From: Thermoleophilia bacterium UBA2241
GTDB lineage: Bacteria; Actinomycetota; Thermoleophilia; UBA2241
Length of the DNA: 64,000 nucleotides
NCBI GenBank assembly: GCA_002347645.1
Contig: DDYF01000019.1
Coordinates: 33,058-97,057 of the forward strand
Direction of reading: 5' to 3'
This document shows, piece after piece, positions 15,809 to 23,999 of the stretch. A program made the translations under genes and the position numbers. Below the pieces are notes generated by a model. It made no database searches, was not told the origin of the DNA, and worked only from the letters and a program-made list of their open reading frames with translations. Position 1 is the stretch's first letter. Every line of letters begins with the position of its first letter.

Positions 15809-18784
15809 ATGACTCCTTCTCGGGGCATCCCCGCACCGACAGCGGTCGGGCTGGCCGTCGCGGCCTGCCTGCGGCGGCTCGTTGCCGGCAGCGTGTCCAC
15901 CACGGCCGTCAGCCGGTGGCTGTATTCCACGGACGCCTCCGGCTACCGCGTCGTCCCCGAGGTCGTCCTCGTCGCGGGCGCGGTCGAGGATCTCGCCGCC
16001 GCGGCGACGGTGGCGGCGCAGCACGGTCTGCCGGTCACGGCGCGCGGCGCGGGGACGAGCCTTGCCGGCCAGGCCATCGGCCCGGGCCTCGTCATCGACT
16101 GCTTCAAGCTGGACCGGATCCTCAGCATCGACCCGGACCGCCGCCTGGCGCGAGTCGAGCCCGGGGTCATCCAGGCGTCGCTGAACGCCGTGGCAGCACC
16201 GTTCGGTCTCGAGTTCGGACCCGACACCTCGACGGTGGAGCAGGCCACGATCGCCGGCATGGTCGGCAACAACTCGTCGGGATCACGGTCGATCGTGTAC
16301 GGCCAGTCAAAGGACAAGGTACGGCGCGCGGCCGTCGTGCTGAGCGGCGGCGAGGGCCTCGTCCTCGGCCGCGCCCCCGAGGCAAAGGGGCGCGGCAACG
16401 CAGGCGGCACGGGCACGACGTGGGAGGGGGCCGTGTGCGGCCCCGGCGCGGTGCGCGTCGTTGCCGGGCTTGCCGCGCTGCGCGAGCGCTGGGGCGCGAC
16501 GATCGCCGCGCATCTCCCCGACGTCCCGCGGTGCACGTCGGGCTACAACCTGCGCGAGCTGCTCTTGCCGCGTCCGAATGTCGCCCGGTTGCTGGGCGGC
16601 TCCGAGGGCAGCCTCGCGCTGTTCGCGGAGCTGGAGGTGGAACTCGACCGCCGGCCCGCCGTGCGTGCCGGCGCCGCGGCGACGTTCGCCTCGCTGCGCG
16701 CCGCGCTGGACGCGAACGTCGCCGTCCTCGCGACCAGGCCGTCGGCGGTCGAGCTGCTCGATCTCCCGCCGCTGCGCGCGGCACCCAAGCTGGCAGCGTA
16801 CGGCCGGATGGCGCCGCTGCTCGGCGGCGACGAGCGGGCGATGCTGACGATCGAGTACCAGGGCGACGAGGACGAGGCGCGCGACGGACTCGCGCGCCTC
16901 GCGGCCGTCGCCCCCGACCTCGGCGCGGTCAAGATGGTGGAGCTGACCGACGCGGAAGCGCTCGCCGAGGCCGGCGCGCTGCGCCGGGCGGCGTTGCCGC
17001 TGTTGATGGGCGCGCCCGGCGCCGAGCGCCCGGCCTCGTTCGTCGAGGACACGGCGGTCGCGCCAGAGCGCCTCGCGTCGTTCGTGGCCGACTTCCAGCG
17101 CGTGATCGAGGGATACGGCGCGCGCGCGTCCTTCACCGGGCATGCGTCGGCCGGCTGTCTGCACGTGCGCCCGTTGCTCGACCTGAAGAGCGCGTCTGGC
17201 GTGGCACGCATGGACGCGCTGGCGCACGATGTCGGGCGTCTCGTCCGCGAGTACCACGGCGTGATCTCCGGCGAGCATGGATGCGGGAGGTCGCGCTCGT
17301 GGTTCCTGCCCGAGCTGTTCGGCACCGACGTGATGGCGGCGTTCGGGGACCTTAAGGAGGTCTTCGACCCGGACGGGCTGTTCGCCCCCGGCATCATCCT
17401 CGGCGGGGGCGGGGTCACGGAGCACCTGCGCTTCGGGGCCGAGTACCGCACCTCCGGCGCGTGGCGCCCCCGGCTGTCGTACGCGGCCGAAGGGGGCTTG
17501 GACCTCGCCATCGAGCGCTGCTTCGGCGCGGGCCAGTGCAAGAAGCTCACCGGGACCATGTGCCCGCCCGCGGCCGCGAGCCGGGACGAGGCGCTCAGCA
17601 CCCGGGCGCGCGCGAACGTGCTGCAGGGGATCCTCTGTGGCGCGTTGCCGTTCGACGGGCCGGGGGGCGCCGAGTTGCGCGACGTGCTCGGCTCCTGCGT
17701 CGCCTGCAAAGCTTGTAAGAACGAATGCCCGGCGGGGGTCGATATGGCGGCCCTCAAGGTCGAGTGGCTGGCCGAGTTGCGGGCGCATGAAGGCGTGCCG
17801 GCACTGGCGCGCGCGATCGGCGACTTCCGCCGCCTCGCGCGCCTCGCCACCTCGGTCGCTCCCGTCGCCAACGCCCTCGGCGGCTCACGCGCCGCGCGGC
17901 TGGTCGCCGGCCGCGCCGGCGTCGCCGCGGAGCGACCGCTTCCCTCGTTCGCGACGACGCGGTTCAGCCGGGCGGCGGCGGACGACCCGTCCCCCGACGT
18001 CGTCGTCTTCGCGGACTGCTTCGTCGAGTACCAGGAACCGGGGGTCGGTCACGCGCTGCTCGCCCTCCTGAGGGCGGCCGGTCGCCGGGTCGCCGTGGTC
18101 GATGCCGGGTGCTGCGGCCGCACGGCGCTGTCGACCGGGCAGATCGACCGGGCGCGGCGCGCGGCCGGCGCGGCGCTCGCCGCTTTGGCGCCGCACGCCG
18201 CGTCGGGCCGCGCCGTCGCCTTCATCGAGCCCAGTTGCTACTCGATGGTCGTCGACGACTGGGCGCGCCTGCTCGACGGCGACGAGCGCGTGGCGCTCGT
18301 CGCCGGGGCGGCGCGGCTCGGGCAGGCGATCGTGGCCGAGGACGCCGCCGCCGGGCGTCTGCACTTCGTCGGCGGCGGCCGCGCCGTGCTGCATCCGCAT
18401 TGCCACGAGCGCGCCGTCGCCGGGATCGAGGCCGGCGTTCTGGCGCTTCGCGCCGTGCCGGGCCTCGACCTCGAGGTCCTCGACGCCGGATGCTGCGGCA
18501 TGTCGGGCGTCTTCGGCTACGAGGTGGAGCACTACGCGACCAGCGTCGCCATCGCGGAGCGCGCCCTGCTGCCCGCGGTGCGCGCCGAGCCGCCGGACAC
18601 CGTCCTGCTGGCCACGGGGACCTCGTGCAGGACGCAGATCCGCGACCTCTCGGGCCGCGTGGCCGTCCACCCCTTCGAGTTCCTGCACGCGCGCCTGCTG
18701 CCGTCCGGGGGTGCTGCCGTGGGGGCGAGCCAGACGGTCGGGCTCGCGGGGGAAGGACGACATGGCCGCGCGCGGAAGGACTAG
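15809..18784 (+). CDS. FAD-linked oxidase fused to Fe-S/CCG domains (D-lactate/glycolate dehydrogenase type)
   Basis: A 991-residue single-chain dehydrogenase. Residues about 45-230 form the FAD_binding_4 domain (VTARGAGTSLAGQA, GMVGNNSSGSRS). Residues 230-540 form the FAD-oxidase C domain ending in SGEHGCGRSRSW. Then come cysteine motifs C571/C577/C585 and CxxCxxCxxxC at 630-640, and two CCG domains (AGCCGRTAL and AGCCGMSGVFGYE) that bind further Fe-S. Long proteins of this layout oxidise D-2-hydroxy acids and pass electrons to quinone or another carrier. The substrate (lactate, glycolate, 2-hydroxyglutarate) cannot be chosen from sequence. A 62-residue membrane protein follows 2 bases after the stop and may anchor it. 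Confidence 0.88.
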   Translation: MTPSRGIPAPTAVGLAVAACLRRLVAGSVSTTAVSRWLYSTDASGYRVVPEVVLVAGAVEDLAAAATVAAQHGLPVTARGAGTSLAGQAIGPGLVIDCFKLDRILSIDPDRRLARVEPGVIQASLNAVAAPFGLEFGPDTSTVEQATIAGMVGNNSSGSRSIVYGQSKDKVRRAAVVLSGGEGLVLGRAPEAKGRGNAGGTGTTWEGAVCGPGAVRVVAGLAALRERWGATIAAHLPDVPRCTSGYNLRELLLPRPNVARLLGGSEGSLALFAELEVELDRRPAVRAGAAATFASLRAALDANVAVLATRPSAVELLDLPPLRAAPKLAAYGRMAPLLGGDERAMLTIEYQGDEDEARDGLARLAAVAPDLGAVKMVELTDAEALAEAGALRRAALPLLMGAPGAERPASFVEDTAVAPERLASFVADFQRVIEGYGARASFTGHASAGCLHVRPLLDLKSASGVARMDALAHDVGRLVREYHGVISGEHGCGRSRSWFLPELFGTDVMAAFGDLKEVFDPDGLFAPGIILGGGGVTEHLRFGAEYRTSGAWRPRLSYAAEGGLDLAIERCFGAGQCKKLTGTMCPPAAASRDEALSTRARANVLQGILCGALPFDGPGGAELRDVLGSCVACKACKNECPAGVDMAALKVEWLAELRAHEGVPALARAIGDFRRLARLATSVAPVANALGGSRAARLVAGRAGVAAERPLPSFATTRFSRAAADDPSPDVVVFADCFVEYQEPGVGHALLALLRAAGRRVAVVDAGCCGRTALSTGQIDRARRAAGAALAALAPHAASGRAVAFIEPSCYSMVVDDWARLLDGDERVALVAGAARLGQAIVAEDAAAGRLHFVGGGRAVLHPHCHERAVAGIEAGVLALRAVPGLDLEVLDAGCCGMSGVFGYEVEHYATSVAIAERALLPAVRAEPPDTVLLATGTSCRTQIRDLSGRVAVHPFEFLHARLLPSGGAAVGASQTVGLAGEGRHGRARKD

Positions 18785-18786
18785 GC

Positions 18787-18975
18787 GTGTCTGGGACCGA
18801 CCTTCTCATCTGGATCGCCGGCGTCGCGGGCGTGGCCGCCTTCGCCTTCGGCTTCGGCAGCCTGTTGGCGAGCGGCATACGGGGACGGCGCCCGCTCGAC
18901 ATCGTGCTCGGCATCGGTGTCGCCGCGCTCGCCGTCTGGCTGCTCGTCACGTACGGCGACCGCCTGTTGCGCTAA
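18787..18975 (+). CDS. Small two-helix membrane protein
   Basis: A 62-residue ORF starting at GTG 18787 with two predicted transmembrane helices (about 5-27 and 36-56) and a short basic turn GIRGRRP between them. GGAAGGA sits at a suitable distance upstream, inside the end of the dehydrogenase gene, so translation is probably coupled. It could be a membrane anchor for the soluble dehydrogenase. I do not recognise a family. Confidence 0.6.
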   Translation: MSGTDLLIWIAGVAGVAAFAFGFGSLLASGIRGRRPLDIVLGIGVAALAVWLLVTYGDRLLR

Positions 18976-19053
18976 GGCGTTCCGCCTCCCGTGCCGATAT
19001 CGAGGTCGCGCCGGCGTTTGTGCCGCGCGACGGATGAGGTAGAAGTAGGAGCG

Positions 19054-19641
19054 ATGAACGGACGCCGCATCCTCGTCATCGACGACGAGCCCGACTTGCG
19101 CAAGATCCTTGCCGACACCCTCACGTCCCACGGCTATGTCGTGGAGACCGCGGAGAACGGCGTCGAGGGGTTGCGCAAGGGCGCCCTCTTCCTTCCCGAC
19201 CTCGTCCTCCTCGACATCATGATGCCCGAGATGGACGGGTTCAGCGTCTACGACCGGCTTCGCGAGCGTCCGGCCGGCCTGACGTGTCCCATCATCTTCC
19301 TGACCGCACGCCGCGAGATCGCCGACAAGCTCCACGGCTTCGAGCAGGGGGCGGTCGACTACATCACCAAGCCCTTCCACATGAAGGAGCTGCTCGCCCG
19401 GGTCAAGGTGCACCTCGGCGAGGCGCAGCCGCCGAAGGGCGACGTATCCAATCCCATGACCGACCGCGAGCTCGAGGTGGTGCGGCTGCTGGCCAGCGGC
19501 AGGACGTACAAACAGGTGGCCCGGGCCCTTGACCTCTCACAGAGCACCGTGCGCAACCACCTGCACAACGTCTACCGCAAGCTCGACGTGGTGGACCGCG
19601 CGCAGGCTGTGATCATCAGCCGCGAGAACGGCTGGATCTAG
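19054..19641 (+). CDS. Response regulator with LuxR-type DNA-binding domain
   Basis: A 195-residue two-domain regulator. The receiver domain has acidic residues D10/D11, phosphoacceptor D54 (LLDIMMPEMDGF) and lysine in YITKPFH. The C-terminal LuxR/GerE helix-turn-helix (about 138-195) reads TDRELEVVRLLASGRTYKQV and TVRNHLHNVYRKL. The receiver is of the OmpR/PhoB-like class (YITKPF) but is joined to a LuxR output, an uncommon pairing. No kinase is adjacent, so it is an orphan here. AGGAG lies 4 bases before ATG 19054. Confidence 0.9.
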   Translation: MNGRRILVIDDEPDLRKILADTLTSHGYVVETAENGVEGLRKGALFLPDLVLLDIMMPEMDGFSVYDRLRERPAGLTCPIIFLTARREIADKLHGFEQGAVDYITKPFHMKELLARVKVHLGEAQPPKGDVSNPMTDRELEVVRLLASGRTYKQVARALDLSQSTVRNHLHNVYRKLDVVDRAQAVIISRENGWI

Positions 19642-19648
19642 GCGAGAC

Positions 19649-19680
19649 GGCTCGGGGCCGAGCCTGAGGTGCGACGCACC
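19649..19680. terminator. Two tandem short hairpins between convergent genes
   Basis: GGCTCG (19649-19654) pairs with CGAGCC (19659-19664), and GGTGCG (19668-19673) with CGCACC (19675-19680). They fill the 49-base gap between the rightward response regulator and the leftward gene at 19691, so they may act as a bidirectional terminator. Confidence 0.45.
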
Positions 19681-19690
19681 GGGCCGGAGC

Positions 19691-19951
19691 TCACGACGCC
19701 GACACCGGCATGTCGGGCAGCGACCACACCACGTCTCCGGCCCGCCGTTCGCCGCGCCGCCGGTCGCTGAGGGGGCTCGGCCCGCAGACGTAGCGATCGC
19801 GCCGCCGCCGATCGCCGACTCGACGGTCGACCACCACGAGCACGTCGTCGCGGCCCGCGTAGCGCTCCTGCAACCTGGCGAAGAAGAACGCCTCGAGGGG
19901 CCGGGGGACGACGATGATCTTGCGGTGGGTCGTCTCGGGGGCCTGCGTCAT
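19691..19951 (-). CDS. Small arginine-rich hypothetical protein
   Basis: An 86-residue protein. The N-terminal half is mixed (HRKIIVVPRPLEAFFFARLQ). The centre reads VVVDRRVGDRRRRDR, then DRRRGERRAGD. Repeats of the DRRxGxRR type occur in many uncharacterised bacterial proteins, often near regulators. It could bind nucleic acid or an acidic partner. ATG at 19951 with GAGGAGTC upstream (AGGAG, 5 bases). It converges on the LuxR-type regulator gene. Confidence 0.6.
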   Translation of the reverse strand: MTQAPETTHRKIIVVPRPLEAFFFARLQERYAGRDDVLVVVDRRVGDRRRRDRYVCGPSPLSDRRRGERRAGDVVWSLPDMPVSAS

Positions 19952-20034
19952 GACTCCTCCTCGAACACCTGGATGATACCGCGCGGCGTGCCTGCTGATT
20001 CGGCGCCGGCAGCCTCTTCTCCTTGCCGGCAGGA

Positions 20035-20088
20035 TGGGCGCGCCGGAATGGTGTCGTCAGAACGGGCGACACCATTCCGGCGCGCCCA
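20035..20088. repeat. Perfect 22-bp inverted repeat with a 10-base loop
   Basis: Arms 20035-20056 and 20067-20088 are exact reverse complements, and the loop is 20057-20066. It lies 31 bases beyond the stop of the leftward MFS gene and upstream of the gene starting at 19951. There is no T-run on either side. A second small stem (GCCGGCA/TGCCGGC) lies just to the left at about 20005-20031. It may terminate or stabilise the efflux transcript, or be a protein-binding site. Confidence 0.8.
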
Positions 20089-20118
20089 CGCCGTCGACGC
20101 AGGCCGACCCGGGGCTGC

Positions 20119-21765
20119 TCAGATGCCGGTCTCGCCGCCCTCGCGCGCGTCGTCCACTTGGACGTGGCTGCGGAGCAGAAGCGCGCAGAGACCGCCGACC
20201 ATGCAGAACCCGACCCCGACGACGAAGGTCGTGGCGATCGCCTCGGTGAACCAGCCCCGGAACAAAGCCGCCATCATCGCGCGCGCCGTGTCGGGCATGC
20301 CCTCGCCGCCCTGCGGCATCGTCATGCCCATGCCGCCCTCGCCGAGCGCGTCGATGACGGCCCGCTTCGCCGTCTGCGGCATGTCCTCGAGGCGCTCGAT
20401 GCCCGCCGTGACGTTGGCGATGATGCGGTTCTGCAGGACGGCGCCCAGGATCGCGATGCCCATGAGGCTCCCGACCTGACGCATCGTGGAGAGAACGCCG
20501 GAGGCGTTGCCGACGCGGTCGAGGGGCGCCGTGGCCATCACGGCCGAGGTGACGGGCGCGACGCCGAGGCCGATCCCGATGCCCGCGACGACGAAGGGGA
20601 AGAGGAGCTCCAGGGACGTCGTGTCGGGCGTGATCTTCTCGTGGAACGGCGTGAGGCCGGCCATCCAGGCGATGCCGAAGCCGAGGAGGAACATGCCCGC
20701 GGCGACGATCCACCTGCTGCCCAGGCGGTCGCTCAGCCAACCGGCGGCCGGCGCGGCGAAGATGATGACCACCGACATCGGGCTCATGACGAGGCCCGCC
20801 TTGAGGGCACTGAACCCAAGGACCGTCTGCAGGAAGATGGGGACGGTGAAGAACACGCCCATCATGGCCGCGCTCAGGAGGAGGCCCGTGACGTTGCCGG
20901 CGAGGAAGTTGATGTGCCGGAAGAGCGAGAAGTCGATGAGCGGCTGATGGACGCGGCGCTCGCGGGCGTAGAACAGCGCCAGTCCCACGACGGTCGCGGC
21001 GAACAGCCCCATGATGGCGGTCGAACCCCACCCGTAGTTCTGCCCTTCGACGAGGGCGAAGGTCAGGCAGAAGAGGCTGGCGGTGACCAGGCCCACGCCG
21101 GGCAGGTCGAGCGTCTCGACCGCCGTCGGGTTCTTCGACTCGGGGACGATGCGCAGCGTCAGCAGCACGCCGATCACGCCGATCGGGATGTTGACGAGGA
21201 AGATCCAGCGCCAGCTCGCGGCGTCGACGATCAGGCCGCCGAGGCTCGGGCCGATGGCCGTGGCGAGGCCCGAGACCCCGCCCCACACGCCCATCGCGGC
21301 GCCGCGCCTGCCCGGGGGAAAGACGGCGGCGACGATGCTGAGCGTCGCGGGCATCATCGCCGCTCCACCCAGCCCCTGGACCACGCGGAAGGCGATGAGC
21401 CACCCCGTGCCGGGAGCGAGGCCGCAGGCCAGTGACGCCACGGTGAACAGGGTCATGCCGCTCATGAACAGCAGGCGCCGCCCGTAGAGGTCGCCCAGTC
21501 TGCCCAGGGTGACGAGGGTGACGGCGAACATGAGCACGTAGGCGTTCATGACCCACTCGACGTCGCTGAGGCTGGCCTCGAAGGAGTCCATGAGCTGTGG
21601 CAGGGCGATGTTCACGATCGTGCCGTCGAGCAGGATCATGAAGAGGCCGAGGCACAAGACGGCCAGGATCGCCCAGGGGTTGCGGCCGGCGCTCGCGCCG
21701 TCCGAGGCGACGCCGGGCCCTGCGGCTCTGGCGCCGTCGGGCACGCCCGGCCCGCGGGCGCTCAC
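20119..21765 (-). CDS. MFS multidrug efflux transporter, DHA2 (EmrB/QacA) family
   Basis: A 548-residue transporter with 14 predicted transmembrane helices. The family motif LDGTIVNIALPQL lies in helix 1, and LGRLGDLYGRRL forms motif A. Motif C-like GPSLGG follows in the middle of the first half. It should export drugs or toxic amphiphiles using the proton gradient. The GTG start at 21765 overlaps the stop of the MarR gene by 4 bases (GTGA), so translation is coupled. The frame is open further upstream, but that region is the antisense-like read-through of marR. The loop between helices 13 and 14 carries a methionine/glycine-rich stretch (GEGGMGMTMPQGGEGM). Confidence 0.92.
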   Translation of the reverse strand: MSARGPGVPDGARAAGPGVASDGASAGRNPWAILAVLCLGLFMILLDGTIVNIALPQLMDSFEASLSDVEWVMNAYVLMFAVTLVTLGRLGDLYGRRLLFMSGMTLFTVASLACGLAPGTGWLIAFRVVQGLGGAAMMPATLSIVAAVFPPGRRGAAMGVWGGVSGLATAIGPSLGGLIVDAASWRWIFLVNIPIGVIGVLLTLRIVPESKNPTAVETLDLPGVGLVTASLFCLTFALVEGQNYGWGSTAIMGLFAATVVGLALFYARERRVHQPLIDFSLFRHINFLAGNVTGLLLSAAMMGVFFTVPIFLQTVLGFSALKAGLVMSPMSVVIIFAAPAAGWLSDRLGSRWIVAAGMFLLGFGIAWMAGLTPFHEKITPDTTSLELLFPFVVAGIGIGLGVAPVTSAVMATAPLDRVGNASGVLSTMRQVGSLMGIAILGAVLQNRIIANVTAGIERLEDMPQTAKRAVIDALGEGGMGMTMPQGGEGMPDTARAMMAALFRGWFTEAIATTFVVGVGFCMVGGLCALLLRSHVQVDDAREGGETGI

Positions 21766-22262
21766 GCGGCGCCCTCTTCGGTCTGCGCCGTCGTCCCGGC
21801 GGCGAGCGTGCGCAGGAAGGACACGAGCGCGTCGGGATCGAGGCCCGGATGAAGCGCGAGCGCGGCGGCGATGCGCGCGCGCCAGGCGTCGCGCGCCCGA
21901 TCCGCGTAGGCGCGCGCCCAAGGCGCGAGCCGGACGCGTACCACGCGGCGGTCGGCAGGGTCGCCGTCGCGCACGGCGACGCCCTTCTCGACCAGGCGCT
22001 CGACCATCTCCGTCGCCGCTGCCCGGCTGATGTGCAGGCCCGCGGCGACGTCGCCCATGGTGCGCGGCTCGCCGGCGGCGAGGCACAAGACGGCGCGCAT
22101 CTGGCGCGCCGTCAGTCGCTCGCCCGGCGCACGCCGCGCCGGCGGCCGCTCGTCGGGTGCGCGCCCGGCGGCGTCGTGCGGCCCCGACTCGAACATGGCG
22201 ACCGCGATCTGGGGAAGGAGGCTGGCCAGGGCTGTCGTCGGATCAGAGGTCGGCTGCGGCAT
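21762..22262 (-). CDS. MarR family transcriptional repressor
   Basis: A 166-residue protein with the MarR winged helix: ERLTARQMRAVLCLAAGEPRTMGDVAAGLHISRAAATEMVERL followed by a basic wing DGDPADRRVVRVRL (quoted in parts). It almost certainly represses itself and the efflux gene that overlaps it, with release by the exported compound. The perfect dyad at 22272-22286 lies between its -10 element and its start codon. ATG 22262 has TAGGAG about 8 bases upstream. Confidence 0.92.
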   Translation of the reverse strand: MPQPTSDPTTALASLLPQIAVAMFESGPHDAAGRAPDERPPARRAPGERLTARQMRAVLCLAAGEPRTMGDVAAGLHISRAAATEMVERLVEKGVAVRDGDPADRRVVRVRLAPWARAYADRARDAWRARIAAALALHPGLDPDALVSFLRTLAAGTTAQTEEGAA

Positions 22263-22271
22263 GCGGATGGC

Positions 22272-22286
22272 TCCTAATGCTTAGGA
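22272..22286. promoter_or_regulatory. MarR operator candidate (perfect 15-bp dyad) at the efflux promoter
   Basis: TCCTAA-TGC-TTAGGA is a perfect inverted repeat. Read leftward, the -10 hexamer TATCCT (22283-22288) overlaps its edge, so a bound dimer would block transcription. The ribosome site TAGGAG for MarR lies within the other arm. Confidence 0.7.
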
Positions 22287-22296
22287 TAGCGAATCG

Positions 22297-22309
22297 TACG
22301 GCTACCGTA
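22297..22309. promoter_or_regulatory. Second dyad upstream of the MarR promoter
   Basis: TACGG-CTA-CCGTA is a perfect inverted repeat about 10 bases upstream of the -10 element TATCCT, in the -35 region of the leftward promoter. Its half-site differs from the TCCTAA dyad, so it may serve another regulator. Confidence 0.45.
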
Positions 22310-22405
22310 TCATGTACCTGGGGACGGTCCTACCGCGCCGCGCGGTCCTGCTCTGATCGGGGTGACCGTCGTCCTCTCCGTGCTCACGGTGGTGCGCGCG
22401 TTGTC

Positions 22406-22411
22406 TACAAT
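22406..22411 (+). promoter_or_regulatory. -10 element of the rhomboid operon
   Basis: TACAAT (5 of 6 matches to TATAAT) lies 42 bases before the mini-ORF start at 22454. No clear -35 sequence is visible. Confidence 0.45.
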
Positions 22412-22453
22412 CGGTGCGCCGGCCACGTGAACGTGACGTCCAGGAGGCGCTGC

Positions 22454-22534
22454 GTGATTGCTGCCATCGACGGTACCGCCCGCTCCGTCCCGCCGTGGGA
22501 CGGCGCCGTTGCGGTGCCGCAAGGCGTCCCGTGA
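22454..22534 (+). CDS. 26-residue upstream ORF coupled to the rhomboid gene
   Basis: GTG 22454 is preceded by a perfect AGGAGG (22442-22447) with 6-base spacing, the best ribosome site in this region. The ORF encodes 26 residues (begins MIAAIDGTARSVPPWDG) and its TGA overlaps the rhomboid GTG at 22531 as GTGA. The rhomboid gene itself has only a weak ribosome site, so its translation probably depends on translation of this leader. It has no obvious transmembrane or regulatory motif. It may be a leader peptide or simply a coupling device. Confidence 0.55.
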   Translation: MIAAIDGTARSVPPWDGAVAVPQGVP

Positions 22535-23211
22535 TCCCGCTGCGCGACGAGAACCCGACGGGGCGCTTCCCGGTCGCCACCGCCGTGCTCATCGGCATCA
22601 ACGTGGCCGTCTTCGTCTTCCAGCTGACCTTGCCGCGGGCCGGCCTCACCCTGGACGGCTTCTTCAGCCGCGCCGGTCTCGTCCCGTACGAGCTCGCCAA
22701 TCGCATCGACATCCCGCCTTCGGACCTCGTCCCGTGGTGGGCGACGCCGTTCACGAGCATGTTCATGCACGGCGGCTGGCTGCACATCGTCTTCAACATG
22801 CTGTACTTGTGGATCTTCGGCGACAATGTGGAGCACCTCCTCGGACGCGCCCGGTTCGTCGCCTTCTACCTGGTGTGCGGCCTAGCCGCCGCGTTTACTC
22901 AGGTCGTCGTCGACGTCGGCTCCACGACGCCGGTCATCGGTGCCAGCGGCGCCGTCGCCGGCGTCCTCGGCGCCTACATCGTGCGCTGGCCACGAGCGCG
23001 CGTGACGACGCTCGTCATCCTCGGCATCTTCTTCCCCCTCGTGGAGTTGCCGGCCTGGATCCTGCTCGGCATCTGGTTCGTGCTGCAGGCCGCGGAGGGA
23101 CTGCTCTCGCTCGGCGCCGCGGCCGGTGTGGCATACTTCGCACACATCGGGGGCTTCGTCGCGGGCATGCTGGGGATATGGGTCTTCGCCGCGATCAGGA
23201 TGAGGCGATGA
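22531..23211 (+). CDS. Rhomboid family intramembrane serine protease
   Basis: A 226-residue protein with about six transmembrane helices. The catalytic serine lies in GASGAVAGVLGAY and the catalytic histidine in AHIGGFVAG. The HGGWLHIVFNMLYLW segment and GDNVE are also typical. It cleaves membrane-bound substrates within the bilayer. The start at GTG 22531 overlaps the stop of a 26-residue ORF. A longer read-through start at 22414 lies only 2 bases after the -10 element and would add arginine-rich sequence unlike the family. The stop overlaps the next start (ATGA). Confidence 0.9.
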   Translation: MIPLRDENPTGRFPVATAVLIGINVAVFVFQLTLPRAGLTLDGFFSRAGLVPYELANRIDIPPSDLVPWWATPFTSMFMHGGWLHIVFNMLYLWIFGDNVEHLLGRARFVAFYLVCGLAAAFTQVVVDVGSTTPVIGASGAVAGVLGAYIVRWPRARVTTLVILGIFFPLVELPAWILLGIWFVLQAAEGLLSLGAAAGVAYFAHIGGFVAGMLGIWVFAAIRMRR

Positions 23212-23999
23212 ACGACTACCACATGCACACCGCTTTCTCTGACGGCGAGGGCAAGATGGACGCCTTCGTCGCCCGCGCGGTCGCGCTCGGCCTCGGCGAG
23301 ATCGGCTTCAGCGACCACCTCGTTCCGCGCGTCTGTGAGGACGAGTTCGGGGACGAGGGCTACGGGATCCCTCATCAGGACGTCGCCGGCTACGCGCGCG
23401 CCGTGCGGCGCGCGGCCGCGCGCGCCGGTGTGCGCGTGCTCCTCGGCATCGAGGTCGACTATGTGCCCGGCGCCGAAGCCGAGCTCGAGACGCTGCTCGC
23501 CCGGGAGCGGTTCGACTACGTCATCTGCTCGGTGCACTTCTCCGACGGCTTTGCGTTCGACTCGACCGCGTTGCGAGACGACCCGCGCTGGGACGACGTC
23601 GACGGAGTGTGGCGCACGTACTGGGACACGGTCGCGAGGGCGGCGGCGTGGGGCCGCTTCGACGTCGTCGGGCACCTCGACCTGCCGAAGAAGTTCGGCC
23701 GCCGGCCGTCGGCGCCGATGACCGGCGCCGAAGACGCGGCGCTCGAGGCCATCCGCGATGCCGGTCTGGCGATCGAGCTGAACACCTCCGGGCTGCGCAC
23801 CGCGGCGCGCGAGGCGTACCCGGGCCCGGGCCTGCTGGCGCGCGCCGCGGTGCTGGGCATCCCGCTGACGACAGGGTCCGATGCCCACAGGGCCGACGAC
23901 GTCGGTCGCGACCTCGACCAGGCCGCGGCGCTGGCCCGTGCCGCGGGTCACACGACGACGCTGCGTCTGTCTGATCGCGCACCCGAGGTCTTGCCATGA
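23208..23999 (+). CDS. PHP-domain phosphoesterase, histidinol-phosphatase-like
   Basis: A 263-residue PHP-fold protein. Metal-binding motifs are DYHMHTAFSDG at the N-terminus, FSDHL, GIEVDY, SVHF, GHLD and the final GSDAH. This set matches HisK-type histidinol phosphatases, which remove phosphate from histidinol-phosphate using three metals. No other histidine genes are nearby, so another phosphoester substrate is possible. ATG 23208 overlaps the rhomboid stop, and its own stop overlaps the lipid-kinase start (ATGA), so the three genes are one coupled operon. Confidence 0.88.
   Translation: MNDYHMHTAFSDGEGKMDAFVARAVALGLGEIGFSDHLVPRVCEDEFGDEGYGIPHQDVAGYARAVRRAAARAGVRVLLGIEVDYVPGAEAELETLLARERFDYVICSVHFSDGFAFDSTALRDDPRWDDVDGVWRTYWDTVARAAAWGRFDVVGHLDLPKKFGRRPSAPMTGAEDAALEAIRDAGLAIELNTSGLRTAAREAYPGPGLLARAAVLGIPLTTGSDAHRADDVGRDLDQAAALARAAGHTTTLRLSDRAPEVLP

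Noticed and set aside
22414..22531. Upstream GTG 22414 as the rhomboid start
   Set aside because: It lies 2 bases after the -10 hexamer and adds Arg-rich residues unlike the family, while GTG 22531 overlaps a well-initiated short ORF.
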